Source: Candidatus Eisenbergiella stercoravium
Lineage (GTDB): Bacteria > Bacillota > Clostridia > Lachnospirales > Lachnospiraceae
Length of the DNA: 64,000 nt
Assembly: GCA_019113175.1 (NCBI GenBank)
Contig: DXHY01000059.1
Location: 186,001 to 250,000, forward strand
Direction: 5' to 3'
The notes under the pieces were generated by a model, which was not told the DNA's origin, ran no database searches, and saw nothing but the letters and a program-made list of their open reading frames with translations. The first letter of the stretch is position 1, and every line of letters begins with the position of its first letter. Positions 36,367-43,871 of this stretch are shown piece after piece. The translations under genes were made by a program, and so were the position numbers.

Positions 36367-37444
36367 GATCAGAGGCGGATATGGGGAGCACGGCAGAAGC
36401 TGCTTTCTTCTCCCGCTTGAGGGAGAGCGGTTCTGCATGCTGGACTGCGGCATCATGGATACGGATCCGAACCCCTTTCCTCAGGTGGATCCGGAGATCC
36501 TGAAAAAAACGGAATACCTGTTTTTAAGCCACTGCCATAAGGATCACAGCGGCGCTTTTTCCCATTTCCGCAGTCTGGGCTTTCACGGCAGGCTGATCAC
36601 CACGGAACCTACGCTGCGCTTTTCCGGAATAGACTGGGAGGACACTCTCCTTCTGGACTGTCCGTCCGAAGCGCCGGCGCAGCCCGTTTTTCTGGAGGAC
36701 GGACTGTCTTTTTCCTATGGAAAAACAGGCCACTGCGCGGGCAGCGTCTGGTTTCATCTCTTCCGCCCGTCCGGAAGCCTGATTTATTCCGGGGATTATC
36801 AGAAAAGGACTCTCACCTATGCGGTTGATCCGATCGAAGGGCGGAAGGCGGATCTTGCCATCCTGGACTGCGCCCATGACGGTGAACAGGGCAATGCGGA
36901 TGAGCTGCGCAGACGGATGACTGACCGCATCCGGGAAACGGTCCGGGAAGGCCGCCGGGTTATCCTGCCGCTCCCCAAATATGGGCGGGGTATGGAAATG
37001 ATCTGTATGCTTCCGGACAGCCTTCCGGATGCACGGATCGCCCTCTCCGCCGGCATGCGCCGTTCCACAGAAGATAATCTGGTCTGGGAGTCCTGGCTGA
37101 AGCCGGAAGCCGCAAAGAAAATCCGCCGTTTTCTGGATACAGAGCCGGAAAAAGCTTTTGAGCAGGACACCTGGGACATCCTGCTTCTGGCGGATACCCA
37201 TCTGGAACAGCCGGAAAACATCCGGACCGTCCGCCGGGAAGCGGACCGCGGCGCGCTCGTCCTGCTCACCGGACGGCTCAAAAAAGGCTGCCTTACGGAA
37301 CAGCTGTACCGGGAAGGGAAAGCCTGTATCATGGCCTATCCTCATCATCAGAGCAGAACGGATCTGGAGGAAATGATACGTCAGAATGGATTTTCCGTTG
37401 TTCTTCCCTTTCATAACAACCGGAAGGAAGTGTTCTGGGGCTGA
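36347..37444 (+). CDS. MBL-fold metallohydrolase, beta-CASP/RNase J-like
   Basis: A 365-residue protein with the metallo-beta-lactamase metal motif HCHKDH, a downstream GHCAGSVWF carrying the next His and SGDYQ supplying an Asp ligand, plus DCAHDG and AYPHHQSRTD near the C-terminus. The inserted middle domain (about 190-300) resembles the beta-CASP region of RNase J/CPSF-like enzymes, although similarity is loose. The start at 36347 follows GGAG; 36353 is an alternative. An RNA- or phosphodiester-type hydrolase coupled to an importer operon is odd; hydrolysis of an imported organophosphate is another possibility. Confidence 0.7.
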   Translation: MSMNQLEIRGGYGEHGRSCFLLPLEGERFCMLDCGIMDTDPNPFPQVDPEILKKTEYLFLSHCHKDHSGAFSHFRSLGFHGRLITTEPTLRFSGIDWEDTLLLDCPSEAPAQPVFLEDGLSFSYGKTGHCAGSVWFHLFRPSGSLIYSGDYQKRTLTYAVDPIEGRKADLAILDCAHDGEQGNADELRRRMTDRIRETVREGRRVILPLPKYGRGMEMICMLPDSLPDARIALSAGMRRSTEDNLVWESWLKPEAAKKIRRFLDTEPEKAFEQDTWDILLLADTHLEQPENIRTVRREADRGALVLLTGRLKKGCLTEQLYREGKACIMAYPHHQSRTDLEEMIRQNGFSVVLPFHNNRKEVFWG

Positions 37445-37463
37445 TCACATGATTTTTCATATA

Positions 37464-37504
37464 AAAAAAGTGCCGCCGGGGAATATCCCCGTGCGGCACT
37501 TTCC
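37464..37504. terminator. Bidirectional terminator
   Basis: AAAGTGCCGC and GCGGCACTTT flank an inner GGGG/CCCC stem, with an A-run on the left (a T-run on the minus strand). It closes both the MBL-fold gene and the convergent small lipoprotein gene. Confidence 0.85.
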
Positions 37505-37530
37505 TTATATTCGTATTCGTCTGCTTTGTC

Positions 37531-37884
37531 TTATTCAGCAGTGGTCTCCGTAACGGTCTCAGTAGCTGCCTCAGTGGTAGCTGCTTCGGTAGTAGCTTCC
37601 TCGGTAGAAGCCTCGGTCGTGGTCTCCTCGGTAGCTGCCTCAGTGGTAGCTTCCTCAGTAGAAGCCTCAGTCGTGGTCTCCTCGGTAGCTGCTTCGGTGG
37701 TAGCCTCAACGGTGCTCTCCTCAACAGTGGACTCAACCTCGCTGCTCTCTACAGCTTCGCTGGACTCAACGGTAGCTGCTACGGTGGACTCCTCGGTAGT
37801 GGTGGTCTCGGTGGATCCGCATGCAACCATCATTGCGGACGTAAGAACTGCTGCTGTTAAAACTGCTACAATTTTTTTCTTCAT
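37531..37884 (-). CDS. Small low-complexity lipoprotein (Thr/Glu/Ala repeats)
   Basis: A 117-residue lipoprotein: signal peptide MKKKIVAVLTAAVLTSAMMV with Cys22 in the lipobox-like MVAC, then almost only Thr, Glu, Ala, Ser and Val. The C-terminal half contains tandem copies of a unit close to TEEATTEAATEETTTEAS. No folded domain is evident; it is strongly acidic, Thr-rich and likely extended outside the membrane. The GGAGG upstream and the terminator after it support a real single-gene unit. Function unknown. Confidence 0.75.
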   Translation of the reverse strand: MKKKIVAVLTAAVLTSAMMVACGSTETTTTEESTVAATVESSEAVESSEVESTVEESTVEATTEAATEETTTEASTEEATTEAATEETTTEASTEEATTEAATTEAATETVTETTAE

Positions 37885-38024
37885 AATAATTATCCTCCTT
37901 AATACAGCGTCCGGTCTGAATCGCCCGGAGCTTTATTACGAGAATGAGAATAGCACGTTCCCCTCTGAATGTAAATACTTTTTATAAAAAATTTTAACAA
38001 ATTATGAATTTCATAAGAAAGTGT

Positions 38025-38858
38025 TCACATTTTGTTCACATCATCACTGTTTTCCCTGACATCAGCAAATGCTTCCATGACCAGCTTTACAAAAGTCTTT
38101 CGCCCGGGATAACCGGTTAATGTCTTGTAATATACCCCATAGGATATAGGATTAATATCGACGATGGGCAAGTAAGTAAGCGTTCGGTTATGACTTTGAA
38201 AAAAATCCGGGAGTATGGCAAGACCATATCCCGCCGCAGCCAAAGTCACTGCGGCATTAACTGAGTCGCAGAAATAAATATTGGGCAGGGAATGTTCCTC
38301 CAGTATATGGTTTAAGGATTTTCTATATTCTTCCGGACATTTCTGAGGGTCCAGGACAATGATCGCTTCCTGTTTCAAGTCGCAGATGTGCAGTTCTCCC
38401 TTTTGTGACAAAGAATGACTGTTTTTCACAATACCGACTATTCGAATTTTTATCAGTTCCTGGTAATGGATCGTTTTCTTTAATCCCTGTTCCTGAAAAG
38501 CAAGAATTATATCCACCGTTTCTTCTGACAAATGCTGATATAAATGCTGAAAAGGAACAATACGGAAAACAGGGTAAAAATTCGGATACTGGCTCTTCAT
38601 ATGCTGTAATGCCTGCGCTAAATGGGGAATATCATTGTCGGCATGGCATCCGATTACAAAAGATTCTCTTGTATCCGCTACAGTGTACTCAGCCCGCTTT
38701 TTAGCTCTGTCAGCAATTTCAAGGATTGCTTTTGCATCACTAAGTAATAAGATCCCTTCCCGGGTAAGCTCTACGTTTCTTGTAGTTCTCCGAAAAAGCC
38801 GAACTTTCAGCTCTGCTTCAAGAGAATGGATCTGCTGTGTGACTGCAGGTGACGTCAC
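38025..38858 (-). CDS. LysR-family regulator, N-terminally truncated
   Basis: A 277-residue LysR-type protein with the C-terminal effector domain intact (FVIGCHADNDIPHLAQALQ and ILPDFFQSHN). The helix-turn-helix begins abruptly: the frame upstream of the GTG at 38858 reads FADRDAEQLHVTSPAVTQQ back to a TAA, so the first helix (about 15-20 residues, usually MxxxxLRYFxxVAExGSFT) is missing. No ribosome site or promoter exists, because the divergent MATE gene starts on the adjacent base. Codon use is AT-richer than the surroundings. Probably non-functional as a DNA-binding protein. Confidence 0.72.
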   Translation of the reverse strand: MTSPAVTQQIHSLEAELKVRLFRRTTRNVELTREGILLLSDAKAILEIADRAKKRAEYTVADTRESFVIGCHADNDIPHLAQALQHMKSQYPNFYPVFRIVPFQHLYQHLSEETVDIILAFQEQGLKKTIHYQELIKIRIVGIVKNSHSLSQKGELHICDLKQEAIIVLDPQKCPEEYRKSLNHILEEHSLPNIYFCDSVNAAVTLAAAGYGLAILPDFFQSHNRTLTYLPIVDINPISYGVYYKTLTGYPGRKTFVKLVMEAFADVRENSDDVNKM

Positions 38859-40040
38859 GTGAAGCTGCTCGGCGTCCCTGTCAGCAAAACGATCTTATTT
38901 TATGCTGTCCCATCCGTAGTCTCGCTTGTTGTAAACGGTCTATACAACATCGTTGACCAGATTTTTATCGGGTGGGGTATTGGGTACATTGGCAATAGTG
39001 CTACGAATGTTATTTTTCCTTTAACGGTATTCGCCGCTGCCCTTGGGGTATTATTTGGCGACGGAGCCGCGACCTATCTAAGCCTCAAACTGGGCAGAAA
39101 CGAAAAAGAAGATGCGAAAAAGGGAGTAACGAATGGAATTTTGTTATCCGTCATATGCGGAATTCTCCTGCTGATTCTATCAGCAGTATTTCTGGAACCA
39201 ATAGAAATTTTGTTCGGTGCCACAGAGGCTGTGCTGCCTTACGGAATGGCCTATGGCAGAATTATCGTGCTCGGCTTTCCCTTTGTTCTTATCTCTACTA
39301 CATTATGCTCCATCATACGTGCAGATGGAAGCCCGAAGGCAGCAATGGCCTCTCTGCTGGCAGGCGCAGTCTGGAATACCATTATGGACCCGATTGCGAT
39401 TTTTGTATTAGGCTGGGGGATTGAAGGAGCCGCCATCGCTACGGTATCCGGACAGATTTTATCTTTCCTTGTGACAATAGCATATTTGGGAAGATTTAAG
39501 CTGCTCACCATTACAAAGGCTGATTACAAATTAAAATTCAAATACATCAGGAGTATTACACCGTTAGGAATTTCCGGTTTTATCAATCAGATGGCCATCG
39601 TGGTTATGACGGCGGCGCTCAATAATATTCTTGTCGTATATGGCGAAAATTCAGTATACGGTTCAGAAATTCCTTTAGCTGTGACAGGAATTGTTTTAAA
39701 GGTAAATCAGATCCTTCTGTTCATTATCGTAGGAATCGCATCCGGTGCACAGCCGTTAATCAGCTACAATTATGGGCTGGGCAATTATCAGAGAGTACGG
39801 CAGGGATTCAGATTCTGTATTACATGGGCAACGATTGAAAAACCTGTAAAAGCGTTGATCCTGTCTTTGTCGAGGCAAATTGTTTTCCTGATTCCGCTGG
39901 CCATGTGGCTTCCGACATTTTTGGGAATAGATGGAATTCTTTGGGCCGGTCCGGCAGCAGATGCGCTTGCCTTTATTTTGGCGGTAATCATTATTGTCTA
40001 TGAAATGAAATTACTGAAGGCAAAGGAGGTTAAGCCATGA
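38859..40040 (+). CDS. MATE-family exporter with internal in-frame deletion
   Basis: A 393-residue member of the MATE family (VPSVVSLVVNGLYNIVDQIFIG, FGDGAATYLSLKLGRNEKED, GAQPLISYNYGLGN). After RFCITWAT the sequence jumps to IEKPVKALILSLSRQIVFL, where family members have about 55-60 further residues (two helices) between these points. The GTG start lies directly against the LysR start with no promoter space, and an in-frame stop lies three codons upstream. Both facts point to a deleted, probably inactive exporter. It overlaps the next gene by 4 bp. Confidence 0.75.
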   Translation: MKLLGVPVSKTILFYAVPSVVSLVVNGLYNIVDQIFIGWGIGYIGNSATNVIFPLTVFAAALGVLFGDGAATYLSLKLGRNEKEDAKKGVTNGILLSVICGILLLILSAVFLEPIEILFGATEAVLPYGMAYGRIIVLGFPFVLISTTLCSIIRADGSPKAAMASLLAGAVWNTIMDPIAIFVLGWGIEGAAIATVSGQILSFLVTIAYLGRFKLLTITKADYKLKFKYIRSITPLGISGFINQMAIVVMTAALNNILVVYGENSVYGSEIPLAVTGIVLKVNQILLFIIVGIASGAQPLISYNYGLGNYQRVRQGFRFCITWATIEKPVKALILSLSRQIVFLIPLAMWLPTFLGIDGILWAGPAADALAFILAVIIIVYEMKLLKAKEVKP

Positions 40041-40639
40041 AAAAGATTATTACAATCGGAAGAGAATTCGGGAGCGGCGGCCACGAGATTGCAGAACGGC
40101 TTTCCGGGCAGTTGAATTACACCTTATATGATAAGGAGATTATCGATGCGGCCGCCAAAAAAAGCAGGATCAATGTAACAGAGTTTCAGCGGTATGATGA
40201 AAAGGCCATGAACAGCCTGCTGTATTCTCTGGTAATCGGAAATTATTACAGAGGGGCAGAAAATGGTACGATAGAACATCCTATAGCGATGAGAGTTGAA
40301 CAGGCATATTTTTCAACCATAATAAGCCTGGCGGAAAAAGAGCCATGTATTATTGTGGGCAGAGCTGCCGATTACATTTTAAGAGAAAATAAAAACCGGA
40401 TTTCCTTTTTTATAACGGCCGATAAAAAGAGCAGGATTGCGAGAATCCGGAATAAATACGGCATTACAGAAGCTGAAGCTGTTAAAATGATCGAAAAAAA
40501 TGACAGAAATCGAAGCGCCTATTATAAAAGTATAACCGGAAAGACATGGGGAATGGCTGAAAGCTATGATTTTTGTATCCGCAGCTCCTATTACGGCATA
40601 GACACAACGGCAGAGATTATCTGTAAGCTCATCCAATAG
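40037..40639 (+). CDS. Cytidylate kinase-like protein
   Basis: A 200-residue protein starting MKKIITIGREFGSGGHEIAERL, the P-loop of the cytidylate-kinase-like family, with IVGRAADYIL and the RIARIRNKYG arginine region. It resembles CMP kinase in the nucleotide-binding half but lacks the classical CMP insert, as in the many stand-alone copies beside MATE exporters in Firmicutes. Starts by ATGA overlap with the MATE gene behind an AAAGGAGG site. AT-rich codon use shared with the two preceding genes. Substrate unknown. Confidence 0.85.
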   Translation: MKKIITIGREFGSGGHEIAERLSGQLNYTLYDKEIIDAAAKKSRINVTEFQRYDEKAMNSLLYSLVIGNYYRGAENGTIEHPIAMRVEQAYFSTIISLAEKEPCIIVGRAADYILRENKNRISFFITADKKSRIARIRNKYGITEAEAVKMIEKNDRNRSAYYKSITGKTWGMAESYDFCIRSSYYGIDTTAEIICKLIQ

Positions 40640-41060
40640 TCCGAAAAGGGCAGGGGCTGATCTTTAAAAAGGCGCGCCCGAAAACACTGAACCTGACCGC
40701 GTTATTCGTCTTTCAGAAAGCTCTCTGTCCAGAGCTGGAGGTTATTTGACGAACTCGGACTGAAGGTATTTGACGAAGCCGGCTGACAATGAGCCCCCGG
40801 CGATGTATACTATATATAGCGTATCGAGGCTTCATCCAGCGTTGGAAAAAGCTTTTCACCATCTCAAAAGAAACGACAGCAAAGGTCAGATTGTAAGAGC
40901 CGCGGAACGCCGGAAAAGACGGAAGATACGCTTACAAATACACGGATGCCTATGGAAAAGCCTGATATTCCAGGCATTCCGACATTTACGAAGTGATGCC
41001 GGGACAAACAGATAATCGGCAGAACTTTTATATCCCAAATCTTAAGAAATGAAGTAAGTT
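40640..41060. other. Decayed intergenic segment next to the AT-rich island
   Basis: This 420-bp stretch has no intact gene. At 40700-40790 short coding-like remnants are interrupted by stops (for example a frame ending LCPELEVI). At about 40800-40860 the sequence resembles the region preceding integrase genes in Tn916-type elements, and the integrase 5' remnant follows at 40861-40965. Confidence 0.45.
40861..40965 (+). pseudogene. Remnant of a Tn916-type tyrosine integrase (5' end, frameshifted)
   Basis: One frame gives KRNDSKGQIVRAAE (from 40866) and the next gives KDGRYAYKYTDAYGKA followed by TGA at 40963-40965. Intact Tn916-family integrases begin like (M)SEKRRDSKGRxLxxGExQRKDGRYxYKYTDAxGK, so both halves of that N-terminus are present but in different frames, and the rest of the gene is gone. 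The likely original ATG reads ATC. This marks an old integrative element beside the AT-rich LysR/MATE/kinase block. Confidence 0.68.
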
Positions 41061-41079
41061 GCACGAACCCCGTTCGTGC
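41061..41079. repeat. Perfect hairpin before cutC
   Basis: GCACGAAC-ccc-GTTCGTGC, eight base pairs with a three-base loop, ending 6 nt before the GGAGG of cutC. The same stem sequence occurs (one change) at 1278-1299 before hydC. Confidence 0.75.
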
Positions 41080-41094
41080 CAAATGGAGGTTGCC

Positions 41095-41835
41095 ATGTCA
41101 TCTTATCTTCTGGAATGCTGTGTGGATTCCGTGGAATCCGCGATAAATGCCGCACAGGGCGGGGCTGACCGTCTGGAGCTGTGCTCCGGTCTTGTCATCG
41201 GCGGAATCACGCCCACGCTTTCTCTTTATGACCGGATCCGCCGCCATACTGATCTTCCCATCCGCGCCCTGATCAGACCCCGTTTCGGGGACTTTCTGTA
41301 TACCGGAGAAGAAATTTCCGTGATGGAAGGAGATATCCGCTCATTCCGCCGCGCAGGCGCACAGGGCGTGGTGATCGGCTGCCTAACAGCCGATGGCAGT
41401 CTGAATCTGGAAGCGATGAAACGTCTCATTGACGCTGCTGACGGCATGCCCGTCACCCTTCACCGGGCTTTTGACATGAGCCGTGATCCCCTGGAAACGC
41501 TGGAACAGGCAAAAGCGCTGGGCGTTGACACCATCCTCACCTCAGGCCAGGCGGATACCTGTATCCACGGCATTCCCCTGCTTAACCGCCTTTACGAACA
41601 GGCGGCAGGCGGCATCACCATCCTTGCCGGTGCCGGCATCAACGAGGAAGCCGTCCGCGTTCTGCTCGAACGCACTTCCCTCACCGCCTTCCACATGTCC
41701 GGCAAACAGGTTCTGGAAAGCGCCATGCGCTTCCGCAATCCAAACGTTTCCATGGGACTTCCCGGCCTGAGCGAATACGAAATATGGCGGACCGCCCCGG
41801 ACTCCGTCCGCGCCGTCCGCCGCCTTCTCCAGTAA
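41095..41835 (+). CDS. cutC: CutC-family protein
   Basis: A 246-residue TIM-barrel protein. Family strings are visible from the start: LLECCVDSVESAINAAQGGADRLELC, then GGITPTLSLYDRI, RPRFGDFLYTGEE, TLHRAFDMSRDPLE and LTSGQAD. CutC was named for copper tolerance in Escherichia coli, but the molecular role is disputed. The ATG at 41095 has GGAGG 5 nt upstream; the longer frame to 41059 runs through the hairpin. Confidence 0.92.
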   Translation: MSSYLLECCVDSVESAINAAQGGADRLELCSGLVIGGITPTLSLYDRIRRHTDLPIRALIRPRFGDFLYTGEEISVMEGDIRSFRRAGAQGVVIGCLTADGSLNLEAMKRLIDAADGMPVTLHRAFDMSRDPLETLEQAKALGVDTILTSGQADTCIHGIPLLNRLYEQAAGGITILAGAGINEEAVRVLLERTSLTAFHMSGKQVLESAMRFRNPNVSMGLPGLSEYEIWRTAPDSVRAVRRLLQ

Positions 41836-41840
41836 GATCC

Positions 41841-41957
41841 AGCCCGCAGAAGCCTCAAACAGCGTATTTGCCTGCCTCACACTGCGGCATAAGAAAGGGC
41901 CTAGCCCGTAGAAGTTCTAGGGCAGCGTATTTGGCTGCCCTAGAACTTCTTCTTATG
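41841..41957. repeat. Imperfect duplication with a 17-bp palindrome
   Basis: Two related units, from 41841 (AGCCCGCAGAAG...CAGCGTATTTG) and from 41903 (AGCCCGTAGAAG...CAGCGTATTTG), lie tail to tail with the cutC and amylase genes. The second contains a perfect 17-bp inverted repeat (41910-41926 with 41934-41950, core TTCTAGGGCAGC). There is no T-run on either strand, so it is not a standard intrinsic terminator although it separates convergent genes. Confidence 0.7.
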
Positions 41958-43263
41958 CTTCGCAACGCCAGAAATACGCGCTATAAGGCGGCAGCTGGCT
42001 TCCTCCTCCAAAGTCATGCCTGCTGCCGGTAATCAGATCCACAGCCATGCCGCAGCCGGCGTCAAAATGCGCAGTATAAGGCTCGCTGTCCGCATTGATG
42101 GCGACAAGAACCCTCTCGCCCTCCGTCTTACGTTCGAAAATGCACTGTCTGTTCGTCAGCACCACTGAGCGGAAGCTTCCATAATTCAACGCTTTGGAAC
42201 CCTTTTTCGCTGCGGAAAGCTTTCCGATAAATTCCGTCAGTTCATTTTCCACCGGCGCCTCAAAGCAGGGCCTCAAAGCCGGATCTCCGTCGCTCTTTTT
42301 CCCTTCCGCTCCCCACTCGCTTCCATAATAGATACATGGAATGCCGGGCATGCCGAACGCCAGCGCATAGATCAGCGGAAGATGCTTTTCATTGGTCAGG
42401 ATGCTCGCAACCCTCGTCACATCATGGTTGTCCACAAAGGTCATCAGATGCAGCCCCTTGTACAGAGTCCAGTTTTCCGGCCCGAACTGCCTCATCAGTG
42501 AATGATTGATCTCGAACAGATTCATGCTGTTGAAGCTGGAATACAGTCCCTTATAGCATTCATAGTTGGTGCAGGAATGCAGCATCTGATCGTTCACCAG
42601 CGTCTTATAGTCGCCATGCAGGATCTCTCCCACCAGGAAAAAGTCCTTCTTCAGCCCGTCGCAGAAGCTGCGGAGCCTGCGCACAAAGTCATGATCCAGC
42701 AGATAGGCAACATCCAGACGCAGACCGTCGATATCGAAGTTCTCCACCCAGAAACGGACGCTTTCCAGAATGTGATTCACAACCTCTTCATTTTTCAGAT
42801 TCAGCTTCACCAGGTCATAATTTCCCTCCCAGCCCTCATACCACAGGCCGTCATTATAGTTGGAATTGCCGCCCAGATTGATATGGAACCAGTTCAGATA
42901 AGGAGAATTCTCCCGGTTCTTCAGCACGTCCTGGAAGGCCCAGAAGCCTCTTCCCACATGGTTGAACACCCCGTCCAGAACCACGCGGATTCCCGCCTCA
43001 TGCAGACTGTTGCACACCTCTGCAAAATCCCGGTTGCTTCCCAGCCTGCAGTCAATTTTTCTGAAATCTCTTGTATTATAACCGTGAGTATCGGATTCAA
43101 ACACCGGAGAAAAGTAAATCGCGTCCGCGCCGATCCCCTTTATATGCGGAATCCACTCCTTCACCTTCAGAATCCGGGGCTTTTCCACACCGTCATTTTC
43201 AAACGGCGCTCCACAGAAGCCCAGCGGATAGATCTGATAAAATACGCTCTCATATGCCCACAT
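41953..43263 (-). CDS. GH13 alpha-amylase-family glucosidase
   Basis: A 436-residue enzyme of glycoside hydrolase family 13. Conserved regions: I, VVLDGVFNHVG; II, DGLRLDVAY (nucleophile Asp); III, FLVGEILHG (acid/base Glu); IV, FVDNHD (transition-state Asp). N-terminal WAYESVFYQIYPLGF is the usual barrel start of cyclomaltodextrinase/neopullulanase-like or oligo-glucosidase members. No signal peptide, so it acts on imported maltodextrins. The ATG at 43263 has GAAAGAGGG upstream; the longer frame to 43329 runs through hairpin sequence. Confidence 0.93.
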   Translation of the reverse strand: MWAYESVFYQIYPLGFCGAPFENDGVEKPRILKVKEWIPHIKGIGADAIYFSPVFESDTHGYNTRDFRKIDCRLGSNRDFAEVCNSLHEAGIRVVLDGVFNHVGRGFWAFQDVLKNRENSPYLNWFHINLGGNSNYNDGLWYEGWEGNYDLVKLNLKNEEVVNHILESVRFWVENFDIDGLRLDVAYLLDHDFVRRLRSFCDGLKKDFFLVGEILHGDYKTLVNDQMLHSCTNYECYKGLYSSFNSMNLFEINHSLMRQFGPENWTLYKGLHLMTFVDNHDVTRVASILTNEKHLPLIYALAFGMPGIPCIYYGSEWGAEGKKSDGDPALRPCFEAPVENELTEFIGKLSAAKKGSKALNYGSFRSVVLTNRQCIFERKTEGERVLVAINADSEPYTAHFDAGCGMAVDLITGSRHDFGGGSQLPPYSAYFWRCEA

Positions 43264-43332
43264 TTTTAAGCCCTCTTTCCTGCCGCTTATGCGGCATCCC
43301 GCACAGGCAGCACTTTTTAATATCAGCATTCA

Positions 43333-43515
43333 GCACGATGTAATCGTGCCGGATTGCGCTTCGCGCAATCATTATACCACGCGCGCAGGGAAGAAAGCGA
43401 TGCCGGAGGCACCATTTTCTTCACAAGACGTGGATTAAGGGTATAATCCCCGCGGCAGCGGGGCGGCACGATGTAATCGTGCCGGATTGCGCTTCGCGCA
43501 ATCATTATACCACGC
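43333..43515 (-). repeat. Two perfect 50-bp direct repeats carrying hairpins and an extended -10
   Basis: The identical 50-bp unit occupies 43333-43382 and 43466-43515. Each contains two hairpins, GCACGAT-gta-ATCGTGC and GATTGCGC-ttc-GCGCAATC, and on the minus strand an extended -10 TGGTATAAT. An RNA starting there would begin with the two hairpins and run toward the amylase gene, with a third hairpin (GCCGC-ATAA-GCGGC) close to its ribosome site. Confidence 0.8.
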
Positions 43516-43553
43516 CGGCCCGCATTCCGCCACATTCTTTCAGCCGCAGGAAG

Positions 43554-43860
43554 CTATCCACATTCCCTTTCTTCCTCTTATCCACACTCTGAAATCTGTG
43601 GATAAGAGGCAAAAGTTTTCCACAAAATGTTTAAAACTTCATTGACCGGCCTGGTTCTGATCTCTCCTTTTTCCCCTCTTTGTGAAAATGTGGAAAACCC
43701 CCTCTTTCCGCTGTCCATCTGCTCTTCCGGTCAAAGAAATCCCCAATTTCCACATACTTATCCACAATCTTTCCAGTCAATCACAGGCTATCCACCTTTG
43801 CTTTCGGCAAAAATCAGCAGTTTTTTCTCATAAACTCCATTTTTCACAAAGTTATCCACA
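43554..43860. promoter_or_regulatory. Cluster of DnaA boxes
   Basis: Four exact TTATCCACA boxes: 43578-43586, 43597-43605 (opposite strand), 43758-43766 and 43852-43860. The first two form a perfect 13-bp inverted repeat with 10-bp spacing (43574-43609). Near-matches lie at 43554-43562 (CTATCCACA), 43616-43624 (TTTTCCACA), 43689-43697 (TGTGGAAAA), 43746-43754 (ATTTCCACA) and 43788-43796 (CTATCCACC). An AT-rich tract is at 43820-43850. No dnaA or dnaN is nearby, so this is either a non-origin DnaA-binding cluster or a secondary/mobile origin. Bases 43264-43871 hold no gene. Confidence 0.72.
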
Positions 43861-43871
43861 ACTCAGCCGGT

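Noticed and set aside
41061-41079. LexA box before cutC (CGAAC...GTTCG)
   Set aside because: Spacing is three instead of four bases, and the sequence is part of a longer perfect hairpin shared with other leaders.
43554-43860. Chromosomal oriC
   Set aside because: Box density fits, but no dnaA, dnaN, rpmH or parAB genes are near; recorded as a DnaA-box cluster only.
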